Shown here piece by piece: positions 16,640-24,227 of a stretch of 64,000 bases of DNA (the first letter of the stretch is position 1; every line of letters begins with the position of its first letter). The notes below the pieces were generated by a model. It was given only the letters and a program-made list of their open reading frames with translations. It was not told the DNA's origin and made no database searches. A program made the position numbers and the translations under genes. Source of the stretch: Natroniella sulfidigena. Lineage in GTDB: Bacteria > Bacillota > Halanaerobiia > Halobacteroidales > Halobacteroidaceae. The stretch is taken from positions 62,001-126,000 of the forward strand of contig NZ_JALKBY010000004.1 of the NCBI RefSeq assembly GCF_023223645.1, in the 5' to 3' direction.

Positions 16640-18436
16640 TTATGAATAAGATGTAGACTTAATCGCTCCATCATCAACATAATATTGCAGATGACTTTTA
16701 GACTTTGTTATCTTCTTTCCATAAGTACCAATTGTTAAGGTTACCCCAGAATGAATAGTATCATAAATTTTAATTCGACCTTTTTTTCCTTCCTCCAATT
16801 TTTGAGCCAATTTATCACGCTCATCCTTTAACTTTTCTAAATCACCAGCAAGATTAAACCGTTGCCGTGTCAATTGATTCAGTAATTGTTGTTTCTTATC
16901 AGATAATTTACCATCAAGCTTCTCTTTTTTCTTCTTTAAAACCCTAATATCCTTAACAACTTCATCTAACGTTTCTTGTTTTTGCTTGTATTCAGCCTCC
17001 TTTGTTTCAAATCGATCCCTCAACTCCGGAGTAATTCCTACATAAACTTCAGTACTAGTTGCCAAACTAGAACCAATAATCTTTGCATCTATTACTCTCC
17101 CAGCTCTGACCTTTCCTCCTACAATCAACCCTTTGCCCTGATTTAAGATTATCTCTTCTCCAGCATCTATATCACTATGCATAATTGCATCTTTAACAAT
17201 CAAATTTTCCTCCGTTTTAACTGTACCATTTTCAATAAATTTTACAGTAATACTTCCTTGAGCATTGATCTCTCCTTTATTTAAGCCAATAAACCCTTTA
17301 GCTATATTGACCTTCCCTTGAGATTCAATCTTTCCACCATGTACACTACCATTAATCTGCACATTACCTTTAGCTTTAATCTCCAATCCATCATTAACAT
17401 TACCTTTAACTATTACATTACCATTAAACTCTATATTACCAGTCGATAAATCTAAATCCCCATTAACTGTGTGAACATCTAAGACACTAAGAGTTCCTTC
17501 ATTATAAACAACTTGGCCTTCCATACTCGCTTTAATAGATAGTCCATCCTCACTAATTTCAATGTTTTCACCTTCTGGCAACTCAACATCTTCAACTGGT
17601 TCAGGAGGAATCTCTTCTCCAGTTACTGTTATTCCAGGCTCACCTTCTACAGGTAGACTCTTAGTAGCTAATACTTCTCCTTCTTCTGCATTGATGATTC
17701 GATTTAAATTATAAAAGTCAACACTTCCGTCATCTAATTGTTTAACATTCTTCTCTTTTTGTTCTAGATCAAACTCAAAATTTATCTTACCATCTTCACC
17801 AGGAATTGGTTCTTTGCCTACTGCTATTAAATACTCTTCATACTTTTGTTGAGGATCAAAATCTGCAGCAAACTCTTCTTTTCTAAACCCAGCTACAACT
17901 CCTGCTTCTTTGGCTTGCTCAATTACCTGTTCAACAGTATACTCTTCTCCTCCTAATGGCGGGTAATAATTCAAATAAGCTACCATCTCATCTGACCTAA
18001 TGGTTACCTCAACTTTGGCATCACGATCTAATTCTGGTTTTCTCTCAGCAATTTTAATCTCTTCATCTGTAGTTAATGCCTCACTGATAGCAGCATAATC
18101 AGCATCAATAATCTCCTTTTCTTCCAAAACCTCTTCAACCATCTCAATTTTAACCTCTGCTCCATTACCCTCTGGAGGTTCTACTTGTAAAAAGATTCCA
18201 CCAGGCTTGATTTTCACTTCAAAAGTTCCATCAACCCCTTCTTCAATCTCTAAAACAGCTTGATAAATCTTTTTACTACCAAATAGACCTAAAAACTTCT
18301 TTTCTTCAACTACTTCTAAGGATATATCTTCTTTGCTAAACTCCTCTTCTATCTTCTCTTTAAATAGTTCATATGCCTTCTCTAAAGCCTCATCTTCTTT
18401 TTTAGCCTCTATTGTTACCTTTTCAACTATTAACAT
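16640..18436 (-). CDS. FapA-family protein (DUF342) with Jag-N-like N-terminus
   Basis: 598 residues. Residues 1-65 resemble the Jag N-terminal module (EALEKAYELF..., then VEEKKFLGLFGSKKIYQAVL). Residues ~140-440 are the FapA/DUF342 region, with beta-helix-like repeats (VIVKGNVNDG, NVQINGSVHGG, VNIAKGFIG, GSITVKFIENG). Residues ~460-540 are coiled coil, and the end is a small beta domain. Family members are polymer-shape and surface-regulation proteins (Vibrio FapA binds a PTS component) and are common in clostridial flagellar operons beside sigD. The exact role is unknown; it may bind RNA or membrane partners through the Jag-like part. Confidence 0.8.
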   Translation of the reverse strand: MLIVEKVTIEAKKEDEALEKAYELFKEKIEEEFSKEDISLEVVEEKKFLGLFGSKKIYQAVLEIEEGVDGTFEVKIKPGGIFLQVEPPEGNGAEVKIEMVEEVLEEKEIIDADYAAISEALTTDEEIKIAERKPELDRDAKVEVTIRSDEMVAYLNYYPPLGGEEYTVEQVIEQAKEAGVVAGFRKEEFAADFDPQQKYEEYLIAVGKEPIPGEDGKINFEFDLEQKEKNVKQLDDGSVDFYNLNRIINAEEGEVLATKSLPVEGEPGITVTGEEIPPEPVEDVELPEGENIEISEDGLSIKASMEGQVVYNEGTLSVLDVHTVNGDLDLSTGNIEFNGNVIVKGNVNDGLEIKAKGNVQINGSVHGGKIESQGKVNIAKGFIGLNKGEINAQGSITVKFIENGTVKTEENLIVKDAIMHSDIDAGEEIILNQGKGLIVGGKVRAGRVIDAKIIGSSLATSTEVYVGITPELRDRFETKEAEYKQKQETLDEVVKDIRVLKKKKEKLDGKLSDKKQQLLNQLTRQRFNLAGDLEKLKDERDKLAQKLEEGKKGRIKIYDTIHSGVTLTIGTYGKKITKSKSHLQYYVDDGAIKSTSYS

Positions 18437-18457
18437 ATTTCTTCCTCCTCTCTTGCA

Positions 18458-19237
18458 TCATCCTACTAACAGATCTTTTTTTCTGCTTAAATGACCTCTT
18501 AGTCTAAAGATAGCTTTTGTGTGTAACTGTGAAATTCTAGCTGTAGTTAATTCCAGAATTTCTCCTATCTCTTTTAAGGTCAAATCTTCATAATAGTATA
18601 AACTTATTACTATCTTTTCTTTTTTAGGTAATTTGTTAATAGCTTCAGCTAAAACCTGTTTTATTTCATTAAATTCAAAGACATTTTCCGGGCCAACACC
18701 CTCTGGATCTTCAACCAAATCTTTTAACCTCAACTTATTGCCATCTTGTGGCGAAATCATTCGCTCTAATGAAATATTTTCTGGAATATTAACTTCAGAT
18801 AATAATTTATTAAATTCTTGTTTAGTCAAATCTAATTCTGCTCTCACTTCTTGATCAGTAGGAGTCCGCTTTAATTCATTCTCTAATTTGATATAGACTT
18901 TAGTCAAATTCTTTGCTTTTCGTCTAATGCTTTGGGGTACCCAGTCTAACTTTCTCAATTCATCATAGATTGCTCCTCTAATTCTTGGTACTGCATAAGT
19001 TGAAAACTTTATATTTCGCTGATTATCAAATCGCTCTAATGCGTCCATCAATCCCAAGACACCATAATTGACTAAATCTTCAAAATTAAAGTTATCAGGT
19101 AGCTTGACAATAACCTTACCAGCAATATGCTTGACCAATGGAAGATATTTCAAAACCAGCTTTTCCTTAGCTTGCTGTGATCTTTCTTGCTTATACTTCT
19201 GCCATAACACATTTTCATCGGTCTTACTACTGATCAT
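18458..19237 (-). CDS. sigD: Flagellar RNA polymerase sigma factor SigD/FliA
   Basis: Sigma-28 family factor of 259 residues that directs RNA polymerase to late flagellar and chemotaxis genes. Region 2: YLPLVKHIAGKVIVKLPDNF (near 30-49) and RNIKFSTYAVPRIRGAIYDE (near 74-93). DWVPQSIRRKAK (near 98-109) is the FliA/WhiG signature. Region 4 helix-turn-helix: YYYEDLTLKEIGEILELTTA (near 212-231), then RISQLHTKAIFRLR. It lies at the end of the fla/che cluster, as in Bacillus. Confidence 0.96.
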   Translation of the reverse strand: MISSKTDENVLWQKYKQERSQQAKEKLVLKYLPLVKHIAGKVIVKLPDNFNFEDLVNYGVLGLMDALERFDNQRNIKFSTYAVPRIRGAIYDELRKLDWVPQSIRRKAKNLTKVYIKLENELKRTPTDQEVRAELDLTKQEFNKLLSEVNIPENISLERMISPQDGNKLRLKDLVEDPEGVGPENVFEFNEIKQVLAEAINKLPKKEKIVISLYYYEDLTLKEIGEILELTTARISQLHTKAIFRLRGHLSRKKDLLVG

Positions 19238-19249
19238 CTAACTCCCCCC

Positions 19250-19633
19250 TTATTCCTCCTCTTTCAGATTTCGAATTAGTGCTGCTGTTTTTTCAGAATC
19301 TTCTGCTAAATCATTGATTATATTTGGATTATCTTGACTGAGATCATTAAAGTTAAGTGGGGTCATTTCTGGATCTTCCTCAATCTGCTCCCGCTCCTTA
19401 TCTGCTGCTATTTCAGCTTCAACTTCTGTCAATTCTTGCTCTTGAGTAATATCTAAATTATTAGTTATTAACTGACCTATAATTGCTCCAATTAAACTGA
19501 AAATAGCTCCTCCTGTCACTGCCCTTTTCAATATTGTTAACCAGTTTAAATTAGCAACTAAAGCTACCACTAAAACCACAAAAATAGCTACTACTAAAAA
19601 TACCAAGGCCAATTTTTTAGCTAACCAGCTCAA
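19250..19633 (-). CDS. Small membrane protein between cheD and sigD, unknown function
   Basis: 127 residues. Two hydrophobic segments (about 7-29 and 38-58) are followed by an acidic soluble tail with EAEIAADKEREQ and a motif MTPLNFNDLSQDNPNIINDL (near 90-109). I do not recognise the family. It is 12 nt before sigD and 16 nt after cheD, so it is part of the operon. B. subtilis has no gene here, although other clostridia often carry a small membrane gene at this point. A role in flagellar regulation is suggested only by position. Confidence 0.55.
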   Translation of the reverse strand: MSWLAKKLALVFLVVAIFVVLVVALVANLNWLTILKRAVTGGAIFSLIGAIIGQLITNNLDITQEQELTEVEAEIAADKEREQIEEDPEMTPLNFNDLSQDNPNIINDLAEDSEKTAALIRNLKEEE

Positions 19634-19649
19634 TTTATAATCTCTCCTT

Positions 19650-20144
19650 TTATAAAACTATATCATCATGTTTTACCGTCTTAATTAATACCTCTCCAGT
19701 TGCAGTATGTAATTCCATAGTTCGTCCATAATTTTCTCCTACTTCAGATCCCAAAATAGGAATTCTTTTTTTCTGCAAAATTTCTTGAACAGCTTCTATA
19801 TTCCTAGCTCCTATTCTCATTTTATCATTTGAACTAGAAAAATTAAACATCTGAGCTCCACCAGCCATCTTAGCTTCTAAACGATTTAGATTAGCTCCTT
19901 TTTTCTGTAATTTATCTAATAACATATCTAAGGCAGTATCTGCGTATTTTGCGGGATTACCTTGCTTGCGATTGCTAGGAAATTCAGGCAACATCACATG
20001 TGCCATGCCTCCGATTTTAGTCAATTTGTGATAGAGGGTTACTCCTACACAGGAACCTAAACCAGAAGTAATGATAATATCTTTCTCACTTCCAACCTTC
20101 AGATCTGCCATCCTAACTCTAATCTTATTCTTCACCAGCAACAC
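19650..20144 (-). CDS. cheD: Chemoreceptor glutamine deamidase CheD
   Basis: Deamidates glutamines of chemoreceptors and binds CheC, stimulating its phosphatase activity. 164 residues. The catalytic Cys is in TSGLGSCVGVTLY (near 27-39) and the His in GGMAHVML (near 45-52). The ORF starts at a GTG at 20144 inside cheC; a GTG nine bases later or the ATG at MADLKV are also possible starts, since no start has a strong ribosome site. CheC and CheD overlap by about 20 nt, indicating translational coupling of two partners. Confidence 0.95.
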   Translation of the reverse strand: MLLVKNKIRVRMADLKVGSEKDIIITSGLGSCVGVTLYHKLTKIGGMAHVMLPEFPSNRKQGNPAKYADTALDMLLDKLQKKGANLNRLEAKMAGGAQMFNFSSSNDKMRIGARNIEAVQEILQKKRIPILGSEVGENYGRTMELHTATGEVLIKTVKHDDIVL

Positions 20145-20760
20145 CCAGCCTATCTAGCATAAATTGTAAAGATTCTGGGTCAGGTATTATAAAAAAGTTG
20201 CCTTTAATCTCATCTTCCATATCACTTAAAAACTCTGTCTCGATCACTAAAGCATAATCTCCAATTTGACCTAATTCTATAAAACAAACCTCCAAAATAG
20301 CCCCTGCCATATCAAATTCTAAAGAAGGAACCGAAGGGCTGATTGTTAACTCTAACATCTGAGAAAAAGCATTCAAATTAGATCCAGTCAAAATATTAGA
20401 AATCTCTTTTAAAGCAGATGCTTCAAGCTCTCCTAAGTCATTTTCAATATCTACTTCTTGACCAACAAGTAATTGAACCAATAAGTTAGCACTTTCTGGT
20501 ACTAGAGTAAATAAAACTCCTCCATCAATATCCCCTTCAGTTCTAACTAACATAGCTGCTATTAATTGTTCGGCATTACCAATGATATCAGGGAGATCTG
20601 AAATTGGAGTCAAGTTAACATTAGGAACAGTCATCTTGATCTTGCTATTTAACATAGCAGATAATGAAGTGGCTGCATTGCCTGCTCCAATACTAGCTAC
20701 TTCCTTTAAAGCATCTAATTGCAACGGCCCTAATTCAGATAGATTATTACTATTAAGCAT
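20125..20760 (-). CDS. cheC: CheY-P phosphatase CheC
   Basis: CheC/CheX/FliY phosphatase family, 211 residues. The family consensus is (D/S)xxxExxN at two sites. The second site is intact (SALKEISN, near 112-119). In the first site (DALKEVAS, near 16-23) the Asn is Ser, so only one site is likely active. In B. subtilis CheC the second site dominates, so function is probably retained. The hydrophobic GAGNAATSLSAML after site 1 is typical. It is followed by cheD and preceded by two PilZ genes instead of the cheB-cheA-cheW genes of Bacillus. Confidence 0.93.
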   Translation of the reverse strand: MLNSNNLSELGPLQLDALKEVASIGAGNAATSLSAMLNSKIKMTVPNVNLTPISDLPDIIGNAEQLIAAMLVRTEGDIDGGVLFTLVPESANLLVQLLVGQEVDIENDLGELEASALKEISNILTGSNLNAFSQMLELTISPSVPSLEFDMAGAILEVCFIELGQIGDYALVIETEFLSDMEDEIKGNFFIIPDPESLQFMLDRLGVAGEE

Positions 20761-20795
20761 TAAAAATCACCTCTTGTATATAGATTCTAGATCAA

Positions 20796-21479
20796 CTAAA
20801 TTAATCCCTTTTTTCTTAGTTCTCTCTGTTTAGAAAAGACCCATTCAACTATCTCTTCCCTCACAAATTGAGCTAGATCTAAAAACTTAACTCCAATACC
20901 ATACTTAATCTCACCTGTCTCAACCTCTTCTTGTCTAATTCGAACCACTTCTCCATTGACTATATCTAAATGCAAAGGGGCCAATACTTTCAACTCTAAA
21001 AAAGTTCCTTCCTCTAAGCCGTTCAACTCTTCTAGGATCATCTTTAAGCCACCACCACTTATATCAACTATTGCTGCTTTGCTAAATTCCTTATCTAGAC
21101 CATTAACCTTAAATTTATCTTTAATATCATTATATTCTACTATTCTATACTTTACTTCACCAGTTACCGGTACCCTGACATAATTTCGACGTTGAATTCT
21201 TTGCAGTTGGCCCGTAACTTCCAATACTAAAATCAATTGTGAACCTTCTTCCCAAGAAGTTAATTCAGCCTCAATCTTATACAAACCATTATTATCTATC
21301 CAATCTATAGTCAATTTCAGACCTGTTTCTAATGAAAACAAATCACCTTCTTCTAATACTTTTAATTCTATCTCTTCTTGACTAAAATCAATCACCTTTA
21401 CTTTGCAATAATCAAGGTTATCAGCTTCAGTTTTAGTAAGCCTGACTTCCTGCCCAATAGATAACTTCCGTTCTAGCAT
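20796..21479 (-). CDS. PilZ-domain c-di-GMP receptor (YcgR/YpfA-like), copy 1
   Basis: 227 residues: an N-terminal YcgR-like (PilZN) domain (1-90) and a C-terminal PilZ domain. Both c-di-GMP contacts are present: RRNYVR (near 97-102) and DISGGG (near 138-143). B. subtilis YpfA (DgrA) and E. coli YcgR bind c-di-GMP and brake flagella by acting on MotA or the switch. The operon position beside cheC supports a motility brake. It ends in KQRELRKKGLI, nearly identical to the tail of the neighbouring paralogue, so the pair arose by tandem duplication. Confidence 0.87.
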   Translation of the reverse strand: MLERKLSIGQEVRLTKTEADNLDYCKVKVIDFSQEEIELKVLEEGDLFSLETGLKLTIDWIDNNGLYKIEAELTSWEEGSQLILVLEVTGQLQRIQRRNYVRVPVTGEVKYRIVEYNDIKDKFKVNGLDKEFSKAAIVDISGGGLKMILEELNGLEEGTFLELKVLAPLHLDIVNGEVVRIRQEEVETGEIKYGIGVKFLDLAQFVREEIVEWVFSKQRELRKKGLI

Positions 21480-21500
21480 AATTGGCCCCTCCTCACTCAG

Positions 21501-22223
21501 TTAGATTAAGCCTTTTTGCCTCAGTTCACGTTGTTTATCAAAAATCCACTTCACTAATTTATCCTTATCTTCTTTAGCCAAATTAATAAACTTTATTCCT
21601 GCAATATACTTTTTTTCTTCATTTTCAACCTTTTCTACCACTCGTACAACTTGCCCTAACACTCTCGTGACTGAAAGATCCGCAAAATCAAGATTAATCC
21701 TAACAATCTCTTCTTCCTCTACTTTCTTAATAGTCTTCATCTTCATCTTCAATCCACCGGCACTGATATCAACAATCAGTGCTTTATAGTCATCATCTTC
21801 CGCTTTAAGCCCAGAAATATTTTCTGCTTGAAACGACTCCGCACCTACTAACTCATATTCTGTCTCCTCATAAATCTCTAATCTAAATGATTTACGTTCT
21901 TGAGTTCTCTTGATCTGCCCAGCTACTTTTAGTTTTAATAATGGTGTAGCATCTACCTCTTTTCCAATAACTTTAATAGGTATCTTATATAATCCATTTT
22001 GCTCTTTCAAAAAAACGGTACCTCTCGTTCCATTAGAAACCTTAATTGATTTCCCTTCAGTAAATGGGTTAGTAATCAAAAAAATATCCTCATCTAAGAC
22101 ATCTGCTATTTGAGCAGCATACTTATCATCATATTGTTGGTGCAAAAATTCTATCTCAACTTTCCGATTTATCTTCAACTTTCTTCTCAGATCAAAATTA
22201 TTAATCTTTTGAGTATTCCTCAC
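21501..22223 (-). CDS. PilZ-domain c-di-GMP receptor (YcgR/YpfA-like), copy 2
   Basis: 240 residues with the same two-domain plan as the adjacent paralogue. N-terminal PilZN domain (about 15-110), then PilZ with RKSFR (near 111-115) and DISAGG (near 152-157), so c-di-GMP binding should be preserved. The C-terminal tail KQRELRQKGLI matches copy 1 except one residue. It lies 15 nt after flhG. The two copies differ in N-terminal domain and may have different partners or c-di-GMP affinity. Confidence 0.87.
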   Translation of the reverse strand: MRNTQKINNFDLRRKLKINRKVEIEFLHQQYDDKYAAQIADVLDEDIFLITNPFTEGKSIKVSNGTRGTVFLKEQNGLYKIPIKVIGKEVDATPLLKLKVAGQIKRTQERKSFRLEIYEETEYELVGAESFQAENISGLKAEDDDYKALIVDISAGGLKMKMKTIKKVEEEEIVRINLDFADLSVTRVLGQVVRVVEKVENEEKKYIAGIKFINLAKEDKDKLVKWIFDKQRELRQKGLI

Positions 22224-22238
22224 ATTTTCCCTCCTCCA

Positions 22239-23147
22239 CTAAAAATTTAATAACTTATTAAAAAAGCCCTTAATTCCTCCAGACTCTTTCTCCTTCACCT
22301 CTTTATCTAACAACTTAGCAACTATTTGATTAATGCTTTTTACTACTTGTGATTTAGGAAATTCTAAAAAGAATGGCCTTCTCTTTCTGACTGATTTAGT
22401 TACTGCTTTATCAGTAGGTAAAATCCCTAATAAACCTATTTCAAGCTGTAAAAAATCACGAGCAGTCTTAACCAGTCTGTCTGCTACCTTGTTGCCTTCA
22501 TTACTATTTTCTGCTTGATTAACTACTAGTTTAATAGTAGCTTCTTGATCACGTTTAGCAATTACTTTGATTACTCCATAAGCATCCGTAATCGATGTCG
22601 GTTCCGGAGTAGAAATAATAATTACTTCATCTGCTGCTAAAACAAATTTAGTCACATTATTTGTTAAACCAGCTCCTGTATCAATCAAAATAATATCGAA
22701 CTCTTGGTCTATTTTATTCCAACAACTGATTAAATTATTAATCTGATAAGAAGATAAATTGGCTAATTCTTCTAACCCAGACCCTCCTGGAACTAAAGCT
22801 AAACCCTTAGGACCATCTACAATTATCTCTTCTAATCTTTTCTCTCCTCTGATAACATGACTTAGATTATAAGTAGGACTGACACCTAAAATAACATCTA
22901 AATTGGCCATTCCCAGATCAGCATCAATAACCATTACTTCCTTACCTTCTTGCCGTAATCCTAAAGCCAAATTAGCGGTGAAATTCGATTTACCTACTCC
23001 ACCCTTACCACTTGTTATAGTATAGACATAAGCTGAATTTTCTTTGGTTATTACATCATTTTCTGTTAATTCATCCTTATTTTTCCCTTTAGTTTTATTT
23101 TTCATACTCTGGACTAAATTTCTTAATTTTTCTGCTTGATCTGTCAT
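22239..23147 (-). CDS. flhG: Flagellar number regulator FlhG (MinD-like ATPase)
   Basis: ParA/MinD-type ATPase that, with FlhF, sets flagellar number and placement. 302 residues. Deviant Walker A SGKGGVGKSNFTANLALG (near 47-64), switch I region VIDADLGMANLDVILG (near 73-88) and IILIDTGAGLT (near 154-164). The C-terminus has the expected amphipathic end (GIKGFFNKLLNF) for membrane binding. The N-terminal ~45 residues contain the FlhF-activating region (KLRNLVQSMKNK). Start overlaps the flhF stop by 4 nt. Confidence 0.96.
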   Translation of the reverse strand: MTDQAEKLRNLVQSMKNKTKGKNKDELTENDVITKENSAYVYTITSGKGGVGKSNFTANLALGLRQEGKEVMVIDADLGMANLDVILGVSPTYNLSHVIRGEKRLEEIIVDGPKGLALVPGGSGLEELANLSSYQINNLISCWNKIDQEFDIILIDTGAGLTNNVTKFVLAADEVIIISTPEPTSITDAYGVIKVIAKRDQEATIKLVVNQAENSNEGNKVADRLVKTARDFLQLEIGLLGILPTDKAVTKSVRKRRPFFLEFPKSQVVKSINQIVAKLLDKEVKEKESGGIKGFFNKLLNF

Positions 23148-24226
23148 AACTCAAACCCCTTAATAATATCAGCAGCTAACTCATCAGATTCAGCTATCTT
23201 TATATCTTCAGGTACATCTTGCCCTAGTGTAACATAGGATAAAGGTTTTTCAATCTTGGCCATTATTTCAAAAATAACTCCTAATGAATTAGTTTCATCA
23301 ATTTTAGTGATGATCAATTTATCTAAGTCAATCTTTTGATAAATATCAATTACTTCCATCATATCTACTATTTTAGTTGTAGCACTCAATACTAAATAAA
23401 CCTCATCAATTGGAGCTTTTTTGATGAAGCTTTTTAATTCTGACATATGAACTTGATTGTTTTGACTTCTCCCAGCAGTATCAATCAATACTAAATCATA
23501 ACCTTGATACTTTTCAATTGCTGTTACTAATTCTTGTGGTGTAAAGACAACTTCTAATGGCAAATCAATAATTTCACTATAAGTCTTTAATTGATCAACT
23601 GCTGAAATACGATAAGTATCAGCCGTAATTAAACCTACTTTTTTATTTTCAAACAAAGCAAAATTAGCAGCTAATTTTGCCAAGGTAGTAGTCTTACCAA
23701 CACCAGTTGAACCAACCAAAGCAACCACTTTCGTTCTTCCATCTTCTAGTTGAATAGGTTCTATATTATCAAGTTGCTTTGCTAATTCCTCTTGTAAGAT
23801 CTCTTTAATCATTTCTTGATCCTCTAAAGTATAAGCTCCTAACTGCCTTACAACCTTACTAGCCAACTCACTTGCCATATCATGACTAATTCCAAGCTCT
23901 AGTAATGCATCAATCAACTCTTGTAAGTTTTGATTAGAAGCTAAAGATAGTTTTTGTTGACGATTATTCTTCATCTCCCCCATCAAATTATCCATCATAC
24001 TTTTCATCTCTTGCAATTCATGCTCTAATTTCCCATTCTCTCTTTTTTCATCTTCTTTTCTTTCACTACTAGCTAAAACTTCAACCATCTCTTTAGCAAA
24101 TAATCCAAAAATACCCCCTGTCTTAAATTTACGGGTATTAAGAATAACAGCGTCAGAACCTAAGTCAGACTTGACTTTAGCAACTACTTCTTTCATATTC
24201 TCCCCACGATATTTTTTAATCTTCAT
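23144..24226 (-). CDS. flhF: Flagellar SRP-like GTPase FlhF
   Basis: SRP-GTPase that marks the site of flagellar assembly; stimulated by FlhG. 360 residues. An N-terminal basic B domain begins KIKKYRGENMKEVVAKVK, a low-complexity Lys/Glu segment follows, then the NG domain. G1 is GSTGVGKTTTLAKLAA (near 172-187), G3 is DTAGR (near 251-255) and G4 is TKID (near 310-313). It lies one base after flhA, as in Bacillus. Confidence 0.96.
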   Translation of the reverse strand: MKIKKYRGENMKEVVAKVKSDLGSDAVILNTRKFKTGGIFGLFAKEMVEVLASSERKEDEKRENGKLEHELQEMKSMMDNLMGEMKNNRQQKLSLASNQNLQELIDALLELGISHDMASELASKVVRQLGAYTLEDQEMIKEILQEELAKQLDNIEPIQLEDGRTKVVALVGSTGVGKTTTLAKLAANFALFENKKVGLITADTYRISAVDQLKTYSEIIDLPLEVVFTPQELVTAIEKYQGYDLVLIDTAGRSQNNQVHMSELKSFIKKAPIDEVYLVLSATTKIVDMMEVIDIYQKIDLDKLIITKIDETNSLGVIFEIMAKIEKPLSYVTLGQDVPEDIKIAESDELAADIIKGFEL

Positions 24227-24227
24227 C

